From: Thermoplasmata archaeon
GTDB lineage: Archaea; Thermoplasmatota; E2; DHVEG-1; B18-G2
Direction: 5' to 3'
Assembly: GCA_021161685.1 (NCBI GenBank)
Contig: JAGHAD010000040.1
Location: 1-8,540 of the forward strand
Length of the DNA: 8,540 nt
Part shown: positions 1 to 5,077 of the stretch, piece after piece
Layout: every line of letters begins with the position of its first letter
How positions within the stretch are numbered: position 1 is the stretch's first letter
The notes under the pieces: model-generated
Seen by the model: only the letters and a program-made list of their open reading frames with translations
Database searches by the model: none
Told to the model about the DNA's origin: nothing
Translations under genes and position numbers: made by a program

Positions 1-694
1 CATATCCAACCTGGATCGTAGAGCCATTCTCAACGAGTTTGGATACATATTTTCCTATCCTTTTACAAACCTCATCACTCGGAGAAGATTCATAGGTGAG
101 GAGTTTTTCATCGTGATGAATGATATAATCAACATCCTCTATATGGATGAAAGAATCTCCATGAACCCTTGGCATGTGCTTATTAACCTGAGCAATAACC
201 AGGTCTGCACTTTCTGCGGCCGATTTCACGACATCAACGCTTATGCCATAACTCATGTAACCATGCTCATCTGGCATGCTGAGCTGAATTAGGGCAACAT
301 CTATGGGTATGATTCTGTTCCTGAAGAGGTATGGAACCTGAGACAGAAAGATTGGGGTATAATCTGCAAGACCTTTATTCACGGCATCTCTGGTGTTACT
401 TCCTATAAAGAAGGCGTTGTGCCTGAAATTTCTCTTGAATTTCTGATCCGTATAAGGGGCGACGCCCAGCGTCCATATATGGAGAACTTCTGCATCAAAG
501 AATGCTTTTGGAAATTTCTGAACGAATTCAATTAACTTCTCCACGAGATAAACTGGTTCTCCACACCCAGTGCCTATGAATATTCTGTCTCCCCTGTGTA
601 TCTCCTTGAAGGCTTTTTCGGGCTCCACAAATTTATCTGGATATAACTTTTTGAATTTGTTGAGAGACTCTGTCGAGAATCCTCCCATGACCAT
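1..694 (-). CDS. acetyl-CoA hydrolase/CoA-transferase family protein, N-terminal part (gene continues past left edge)
   Basis: Reading the reverse complement from 694 to 1 gives about 231 codons with no stop, starting MVMGGFSTESLNKF. Family landmarks appear in order: a GTGCGEP loop near residues 42-48, FIGSNTRDAVNKGLADYTP, VALIQLSMPDEHGYMSYG followed by SVDV, and VIAQVNKHMPRVHGDSFIH, ending near TIQVGY. This is the acetyl-CoA hydrolase / 4-hydroxybutyrate CoA-transferase fold, whose members move CoA between carboxylic acids or hydrolyse acyl-CoA in the cytoplasm. The catalytic glutamate lies in the C-terminal half, outside the window, so the exact reaction cannot be read. ATG at 694 or in-frame ATG at 688 is the likely start; both lie about 25-30 bases from the palindromic TATA box, so the mRNA would be nearly leaderless. 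The GCGEP variant resembles bacterial proteins in which this enzyme is fused to a GNAT domain; a matching GNAT gene is encoded divergently next door. Family assignment is firm, substrate unknown. Confidence 0.9.
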   Translation of the reverse strand, partial: MVMGGFSTESLNKFKKLYPDKFVEPEKAFKEIHRGDRIFIGTGCGEPVYLVEKLIEFVQKFPKAFFDAEVLHIWTLGVAPYTDQKFKRNFRHNAFFIGSNTRDAVNKGLADYTPIFLSQVPYLFRNRIIPIDVALIQLSMPDEHGYMSYGISVDVVKSAAESADLVIAQVNKHMPRVHGDSFIHIEDVDYIIHHDEKLLTYESSPSDEVCKRIGKYVSKLVENGSTIQVGY

Positions 695-700
695 AGGCTG

Positions 701-742
701 TATCCATAGAAAGCTTATATAATGTTCGATAACTCTTGGATA
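701..742. promoter_or_regulatory. inverted repeat flanking the divergent TATA box (candidate operator)
   Basis: TATCCA at 701-706 and its reverse complement TGGATA at 737-742 flank the palindromic TATA box almost symmetrically: the dyad centre is 721.5 and the TATA centre 718.5. Each arm falls at or just before the expected transcription start of one gene, where a repressor could block either side. The arms are only 6 bases long, so chance is a real possibility. Confidence 0.3.
715..722. promoter_or_regulatory. palindromic TATA box of a divergent promoter
   Basis: TTATATAA is its own reverse complement and sits in the middle of the 53-base gap between the CoA-transferase gene (start 694 or 688, minus) and the GNAT gene (start 748, plus). 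Its centre, 718.5, is about 25-30 bases from both starts, the usual archaeal distance from TATA box to transcription start. It could therefore serve both directions, giving leaderless or nearly leaderless mRNAs; neither gene has a clear Shine-Dalgarno site. Position and sequence are seen; the shared use is inferred. Confidence 0.6.
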
Positions 743-747
743 GATGA

Positions 748-1272
748 ATGTGTGTAGATTATCCCGAGAAATATATTGAGCACATAAAACTCAAGGATGG
801 TTTAGAGGTATTACTTAGACCTATAAAGCCAGATGATGAAGACATGATGCTCGAACTTTTCAATACCTTTTCGGAGAGGACAATAAGATTCAGGTTTTTC
901 ATACCCATAAGGAAGATGAGCAGAGAAGATATAAAAAGATACTGCAACATAGATTACAGAAATGAGATGGCGATTGTAGCAGAGATAAAGGAAAATGGAA
1001 GGAAAAGATTGATAGGCGTTGCCAGATTGATAAGAGATGAAGATGATAAAGATAAGGCAGAATTTGCTGTGGTGGTTGGAGACCCATGGCAGAACAGAGG
1101 ACTCGGAAGGAAACTAACCGAGTATATAATACGGGTTGCGAGGGATATGGGAATAAAGGAACTTTACAGCAGGGTCATGAAAGACAACATCGTTTCTCTG
1201 AAACTGAGCAGGGAGTTTGGTTTCGAGAGGGAGGATGCTGGCATAGAGTATCTGATAAGAAAGAAGATTTGA
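748..1272 (+). CDS. GNAT-family acetyltransferase, Pat-like (partner domain of CoA-transferase/GNAT fusions)
   Basis: This 174-residue single-domain GNAT transfers an acetyl or acyl group from acyl-CoA to an amine, plausibly a protein lysine. The opening LKDGLEVLLRPIKPDDEDMM, then NIDYRNEMAIVAEI (67-80), GVARLI (90-95), AEFAVVVGDPWQ (104-115) and the acetyl-CoA pyrophosphate loop Q115-N-R-G-L-G120 are the pattern of Pat-type GNAT domains found at the C-terminus of ADP-forming acyl-CoA synthetases and of acetyl-CoA hydrolase/transferase fusions. A C-terminal DNIVSLKLSREFGF completes the fold. The length equals one bare domain, with no regulatory cNMP domain. ATG at 748 is chosen because the nearby ATG at 744 is out of frame and the TATA box at 715-722 is correctly spaced. 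The divergent neighbour is the matching CoA-transferase, so acetylation of that enzyme or a shared acyl-CoA pathway is a reasonable inference. The target is not visible from sequence. Confidence 0.88.
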   Translation: MCVDYPEKYIEHIKLKDGLEVLLRPIKPDDEDMMLELFNTFSERTIRFRFFIPIRKMSREDIKRYCNIDYRNEMAIVAEIKENGRKRLIGVARLIRDEDDKDKAEFAVVVGDPWQNRGLGRKLTEYIIRVARDMGIKELYSRVMKDNIVSLKLSREFGFEREDAGIEYLIRKKI

Positions 1273-1295
1273 TTGTTAATCGTTAGGTCTTTACC

Positions 1296-1320
1296 AAACG
1301 TTTTCTGAATCTTTATGAAT
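1296..1320 (+). promoter_or_regulatory. possible serpin promoter elements (weak TATA, AAACGTTT palindrome)
   Basis: The 42-base gap after the GNAT gene contains the 8-base palindrome AAACGTTT (1296-1303) and a weak TATA-like TTTATGAAT (1312-1320). The latter lies about 26 bases ahead of the in-frame ATG at 1342, which would make that ATG a leaderless start of the serpin. If so, the ATG at 1315 would lie inside the promoter. The match to the archaeal TATA consensus is poor, and readthrough from the GNAT gene is equally possible. Confidence 0.25.
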
Positions 1321-2598
1321 AAAAGCTGTATAACAAAAAGCATGAAACTCTTTAAGGTTGGTATAATAACTGCGATTATAGTAGCCAGTGCATGTACCGT
1401 TTGCATTCTTACAGGTCTAAACGTAGATGTCAGACGATCGAGTCCTGAAGATAATAATTTGCCTCCAATTGCAGAGAATTTAAATGCAGTTGATGCGGTG
1501 AATGGATTTGCTTTCAAAATTTATAGAGAAATGTTCAAAGATTTTGGCGAAGACGACCTTTTCATCTCTCCATATAGCATATTCACAGCCATGGCAATGA
1601 CCTATGAAGGGGCAAAAGGAAAAACTGCCGAAGAAATGAAGGAAGTTTTATGCATAGAGCAGGATAATGAGAGTTTTCATCTGTATGTTAAAAGCCTGTA
1701 CGATCTTTTCAACAAAAATGGCATAAGTACCGCAAATGCGCTATGGCCGAGGATAGGTTTACAGTTATTGCAAGATTATGTCGATGTGATAAAAACATAT
1801 TATGGCGGGGACATTAAACCAATAGACTATTCAGATCCAGCAAGAGCATCTGGGATCATAAACGATTGGATAGAGAATCAAACTAGAGGAAGAATAAAAG
1901 ATATGATACCCCAAGATGCAATAGATCCGGTGTACACGACTTTAATACTCACAAACGCAATTTACTTCAAGGGGATATGGAAAATCAAATTCGATGAGAA
2001 AAACACAACGAACAGGAGTTTCACAACTCAAGACAAAAAAACCGTTCAAGTTCCAACCATGTGTCTAAAGGGAGTTTACTTCAATTATACCGAAAATGAA
2101 TGGATGCAGGCTTTAGAATTACCGTACAGAGACTGCAACCTGTCCATGCTGATTATCCTTCCAAAGAAAGGTTATGACCTATCCCATACAATAAATCAAC
2201 TGAATGAAAATTTCTTTTCAAACCTCACCAAATCCATGTCTGAATGTAAGGTAAATGTTTACCTTCCAAAATTCGAGATAAAGACACCAACCTATGGTCT
2301 GAAGAAATATCTAAAAAATCTTGGGATGCTTAATGCCTTTACCCCTTCTGCCAATTTCAGTGGAATTGCGCGCGATGTTGGATGGATAGATGAGGTTTTG
2401 CACAAGGCTTTTGTAAAGGTCGATGAAGAAGGCACGGAGGCTGCTGCAGCAACGGCAGTAGTAATGATGAAAACAAGTATAGATTCAGAACAGGTGAGGG
2501 TATTCGATTGCGATCATCCATTTATGTTTTTCATTTTCCATAAGGATACCGGAACGATCCTGTTCATGGGATGCGTTAATGATCCAACTGATAGCTAA
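1315..2598 (+). CDS. serpin-family protease inhibitor, exported or membrane-anchored, inhibitory type
   Basis: Serpins trap serine or cysteine proteases by inserting their cleaved reactive loop into a beta sheet. Seen here: LFISPYSIFTAMAMTYEGAKG (82-102), TNAIYFKGIWKIKF (213-226), LELPY (267-271) and the family signature FDCDHPFMFFI (397-407). The reactive-loop hinge is E371-E-G-T-E-A-A-A-A379, the small-residue pattern of inhibitory serpins. Counting from G373 as P15 puts P1-P1' at T387-S388, suggesting an elastase- or subtilisin-like target. Residues 10-35 (MKLFK, then a long hydrophobic run) form a signal peptide or N-terminal anchor; VASAC at 23-27 is only a poor lipobox. Eight N-x-S/T sequons follow the signal (118, 188, 230, 233, 257, 275, 303, 347), fitting a glycosylated surface protein. 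ATG 1342 is an alternative start that gives a more typical signal peptide of 418 residues total. Four counted 60-base blocks hold 19-26 G+C, against 25-34 in neighbouring genes, hinting at acquisition. Confidence 0.93.
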   Translation: MNKSCITKSMKLFKVGIITAIIVASACTVCILTGLNVDVRRSSPEDNNLPPIAENLNAVDAVNGFAFKIYREMFKDFGEDDLFISPYSIFTAMAMTYEGAKGKTAEEMKEVLCIEQDNESFHLYVKSLYDLFNKNGISTANALWPRIGLQLLQDYVDVIKTYYGGDIKPIDYSDPARASGIINDWIENQTRGRIKDMIPQDAIDPVYTTLILTNAIYFKGIWKIKFDEKNTTNRSFTTQDKKTVQVPTMCLKGVYFNYTENEWMQALELPYRDCNLSMLIILPKKGYDLSHTINQLNENFFSNLTKSMSECKVNVYLPKFEIKTPTYGLKKYLKNLGMLNAFTPSANFSGIARDVGWIDEVLHKAFVKVDEEGTEAAAATAVVMMKTSIDSEQVRVFDCDHPFMFFIFHKDTGTILFMGCVNDPTDS

Positions 2599-3221
2599 TA
2601 TTTTATAAGTTTTGAGAACCTGTAAAGGTCTACCTTTATTCTCTCCAGCCTCTTCTCATGGAAGAAAAAAATGGCTGGTATCTCAAATTGCATTGAAGAG
2701 ATGATCTGTGGAGAGAAACCTCTATCCTCTGAAAATCTCCTCAAAAAACCCCTCACTTCCTCCTTCGAGATATGTATAGAGTACACAACCCGAGCTATCT
2801 CAAAAGCTTTTTCTAAGAAAGCTCTGTCGGCATGTTCCCTCTGGCAACCAAATGGTGGATTCATGATAACTGTATCTACCTTTTTGTTGAATTCGCTTAT
2901 ATCTTGCACAAGGAAAATGATGTTTTCGATGTTGAGTTTCTCTGCATTCTTTCTTGCTATATCCAATGCATCCTCGTCAATCTCTAGAGCATAGACCTTT
3001 CTCGCACCAAGCAGAGAAGCCCCTATGGAGATTATCCCTGTTCCGGCACCCAGATCTGCTATAACCTTATCAGTGATGTTTCCATCGTTTAAAGCGATCC
3101 AGAGGAGCTCCGCCGCAACATCTCCAGGGGTCCTGTACTGCTCCAAGTGTACCTTTGGTTTTTTAAAGCTTTCGAGTTTGGATAGTAATTTTGCGAGCTG
3201 TTTTTTTCTTATTTTTTCCAT
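2595..3221 (-). CDS. METTL5-like SAM-dependent N6-adenine methyltransferase (probable SSU rRNA m6A)
   Basis: This 208-residue class I methyltransferase resembles eukaryotic METTL5 over nearly its whole length: KPKVHLEQYRTP (21-32), SAM-binding motif I D56-LGAGTG followed by IISIGASLLGA, the acidic LEIDEDAL (79-86), and catalytic NPPFG (121-125) in VIMNPPFG. The NPP[FY] motif marks amino-group methylation of adenine. Human METTL5 makes m6A in 18S rRNA with the partner TRMT112, so 16S rRNA is the likely substrate here; that is inference by homology. It is the last gene of a three-gene minus-strand operon. Its ATG at 3221 lies inside the archaemetzincin gene (13-base overlap) with no clear Shine-Dalgarno site, suggesting translational coupling. 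Its stop overlaps the tail of the convergent serpin gene by 4 bases. The length suits the family and nothing appears broken. Confidence 0.9.
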   Translation of the reverse strand: MEKIRKKQLAKLLSKLESFKKPKVHLEQYRTPGDVAAELLWIALNDGNITDKVIADLGAGTGIISIGASLLGARKVYALEIDEDALDIARKNAEKLNIENIIFLVQDISEFNKKVDTVIMNPPFGCQREHADRAFLEKAFEIARVVYSIHISKEEVRGFLRRFSEDRGFSPQIISSMQFEIPAIFFFHEKRLERIKVDLYRFSKLIKY

Positions 3222-3685
3222 AGTTCATTGAGCTTGCTTTTACAACTCTCACATAAATAAGAAGGCTTTTGCTTCGCATCCTTCACAGAATTTGAAAATC
3301 GCATTACGCAGTAATTTCTACAGTGCTGTAAGCCGAGGACGTGCCCGACTTCGTGAATAACTTCCTTTTTAACAAGTTCATCTGAGTCCAACCTGTAAGT
3401 AGAAAGAATCGCTCCTCGGTACGGCAGTGCGCATCCAAAAACAAAATTCATTCCCTCTACATACAAATCCTCGTTCACTATCCAGAGGAAGAGATTTTTT
3501 AGCTTCGTGAGCTCAAGGAGGAGAGCGCTCGCATTGTACTGTTCTCTAGAGGAATCAAATCCTATACCATCTATTTCCTTTTTACCCGCAATCCTCGCTT
3601 TTAAAAACTCTCCATATGCATTATCTATTGCCATTTTTGCAATGTTCGCATCATTAATTTCCTGATAAAATATATCCATTATCAT
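3209..3685 (-). CDS. amzA: archaemetzincin zinc metalloprotease
   Basis: The active-site motif HEVGHVLGLQHC, followed by CVM (the Met-turn) and a CESC pair, is diagnostic of archaemetzincins. Counting from ATG 3685, the zinc ligands are H111, H115 and H121 with catalytic E112; a second structural zinc site is formed by C122, C126, C145 and C148. These are compact cytoplasmic proteases related to human AMZ1/2; their archaeal substrates are not established. The reading frame stays open upstream to a TTG at 3697, but ATG 3685 overlaps the ATPase stop as ATGA, and a GGGGGAG lies just ahead. ATG 3679 is a good alternative because it sits 9 bases from that motif. At about 157 residues it is slightly short but contains all signature residues. 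It is the middle gene of the operon and overlaps both neighbours, so it is probably translated with them. Confidence 0.93.
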   Translation of the reverse strand: MIMDIFYQEINDANIAKMAIDNAYGEFLKARIAGKKEIDGIGFDSSREQYNASALLLELTKLKNLFLWIVNEDLYVEGMNFVFGCALPYRGAILSTYRLDSDELVKKEVIHEVGHVLGLQHCRNYCVMRFSNSVKDAKQKPSYLCESCKSKLNELWKK

Positions 3686-5019
3686 TTTCTCCCCCAACTT
3701 TCCACCGATTCCAGCAATAAATTCTCGCTCTCTTCCAAAACCTCTTCATCAACGTTGCCAAAGGACGATCTGGCTATAGAGAGGGGTATCCTTCTTATGT
3801 AGTCTCCCATTCTCAGGTCTCTCCTTAACTTGGTAGACTGGTACGTCTCCACTATCTTAGAAGCTTTTTCGATGTACTTATCTATCCTCTCCTCGGAAAC
3901 ATCGATCTTTGGCTCATGCATCTTAGCCATCCTTACCCACTGATCGTAGTATGCCGGCTTCTTTCTTATCTCAGCTTCTCCATAAAATTTCTCCTTGAAG
4001 AGTGCCTTCCTTTCGTCCTCGCTTATGTTTTCTGTCTTCACAACCAGGGCAAACCTGCTAACTAGTAATGGAGGAAGCGGTATTTCATCGAGTGGATTTC
4101 CTTTGAAAACTCCTTTTGCTGGGTTTGCGAGAGCTATCATGATAAACCTGCTTTCGATTTCGGTATGCAATTTAGATGAATGAACACTGCATCTCCCGTT
4201 TGAGAGTAATTCATAACAATATTCTATATCGCTTTCAGGTATTTTGTCGAACTCATCAACTATTACTATTTTCCCATTAGCGTGGGGCAAAGCGCCAAGG
4301 TCACCAGTACCAAGATGACAGACCAATCCAGCCCTTGTTGTGTTTGCTCCTATCGTAGTTATATCCTTAAAAGAGCTTTCTATGATTTCCTTTGCCAACG
4401 TTTTGCTACTTCCCGGTTCTCCAATTATCAATGTGTGTACCGGTTCTTCAAATGTGGAAAAAAGGCTGACGGTAAGAGCTTTCTTCATGATTTCATTCCC
4501 TTTTATTTCTCTGAAAACATTTTTCCAGAATCCCTCGAATCCTCTACTCTTTGCAAACCTCAGAATTTCTTCTGATGGTAGCAGAATGCCTTCCTTTTTT
4601 CTTTCTTCCTCCTTCCTGTGTTCAAGCAAGTCCTTCTGTATTTTTGCGCTCTCAAGTATACGCAAGAAGGCTGGAGTTTTCTTAAATATGGTTATCGTAT
4701 TTCCTCTTTCCGAGACAGAGACACTCCCTGGATGAACATCATACACACCAAGGACAGATAAAACAGATTTCTTTATGGCTTCATCAATTTCTCTCAACTT
4801 AACTCTAATTTCCCTATCATCGAATTCTATCTCTTCTATATTTCTTCCAGCAAGTATATTTCTTGCTCTCCTTATGAGATGTTCTCCTTTGCTCTTTCCC
4901 ATACCAAGCTGGCTTGGCGTGAGGAGGGCTATCTGTTTTATCCTGGTTATGCCCATCGATTCTAGCTTTTTCCTGTCGGATGGGGTCACTCCAAGCACAT
5001 CAAGGTCATCGCTCATCAT
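3682..5019 (-). CDS. MCM-like AAA+ ATPase with N-terminal helix-hairpin-helix domain
   Basis: This 445-residue protein has an N-terminal helix-hairpin-helix stretch (about 5-58, with LGVTPSDRKKLESMGI and IKQIALLTPSQL) like that of RadA, a linker with a charged helix (about 119-145), then an AAA+ core. Core motifs are Walker A GEPGSSKT (200-207), Walker B IVIVDEFDK (251-259), a hairpin and sensor 1 in CSVHSSKLHTEIESRF then IALANP (277-300), the Arg finger LLVSRFALV (318-326) and a sensor-2-like LRRDLRMGDYIRRI (398-411). DEFDK, ANP and LxSRF are MCM helicase hallmarks, but the MCM OB-fold/zinc N-terminal domain is missing and the helix-2 insert region is short. It probably binds DNA as an ATP-driven ring, for repair, replication or remodelling; unwinding is not shown. 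ATG 5019 is first of a tandem ATG-ATG with no good Shine-Dalgarno site. It leads the operon. Confidence 0.85.
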   Translation of the reverse strand: MMSDDLDVLGVTPSDRKKLESMGITRIKQIALLTPSQLGMGKSKGEHLIRRARNILAGRNIEEIEFDDREIRVKLREIDEAIKKSVLSVLGVYDVHPGSVSVSERGNTITIFKKTPAFLRILESAKIQKDLLEHRKEEERKKEGILLPSEEILRFAKSRGFEGFWKNVFREIKGNEIMKKALTVSLFSTFEEPVHTLIIGEPGSSKTLAKEIIESSFKDITTIGANTTRAGLVCHLGTGDLGALPHANGKIVIVDEFDKIPESDIEYCYELLSNGRCSVHSSKLHTEIESRFIMIALANPAKGVFKGNPLDEIPLPPLLVSRFALVVKTENISEDERKALFKEKFYGEAEIRKKPAYYDQWVRMAKMHEPKIDVSEERIDKYIEKASKIVETYQSTKLRRDLRMGDYIRRIPLSIARSSFGNVDEEVLEESENLLLESVESWGRK

Positions 5020-5077
5020 ACCAATTCAATGCCATCCATGATAAATACTTTTCTAGCAAAAGTTTATACTGGAAGGG
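5020..5077. promoter_or_regulatory. divergent promoter between the ATPase operon and hypDF, with central dyad
   Basis: These 58 bases drive two divergent units. AT-rich TATA-like boxes lie at 5041-5048 (ATAAATAC) and 5062-5069 (GTTTATAC, read GTATAAAC on the minus strand). The first is suitably placed for a leaderless hypD start at 5078, and also, read on the minus strand, for the ATPase start at 5019; the second fits only the minus direction. Between them is an inverted repeat, ACTTTT (5047-5052) and AAAAGT (5058-5063), with a 5-base spacer. A protein bound there could affect both promoters. Boxes and dyad are seen; their use is inferred. Confidence 0.5.

Noticed and set aside
1375..1407. 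Lipoprotein anchor for the serpin at VASAC
   Set aside because: The -3 position is Ala rather than Leu/Val/Ile, a poor lipobox; a plain signal peptide or membrane anchor is at least as likely.
1164..1517. 117-codon minus-strand frame across the GNAT/serpin junction
   Set aside because: It is antisense to two firmly identified genes and its translation shows no recognisable domain.
3194..3221. Long A-runs at the start of the methyltransferase gene as a frameshift site
   Set aside because: The A-run is not in the zero-frame slippery register and both overlapping genes are complete without frameshifting.
3686..3697. TTG start for the archaemetzincin at 3697
   Set aside because: It would lie within the GGGGGAG ribosome-site candidate and lengthen the overlap; ATG 3685 (ATGA overlap) or ATG 3679 fit better.
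3995..5041. Several plus-strand open frames of 62-131 codons opposite the ATPase gene
   Set aside because: They overlap each other and a well-supported minus-strand gene, have low-complexity Ser/Leu/Phe-rich translations and show no family motif, as expected of antisense shadows.
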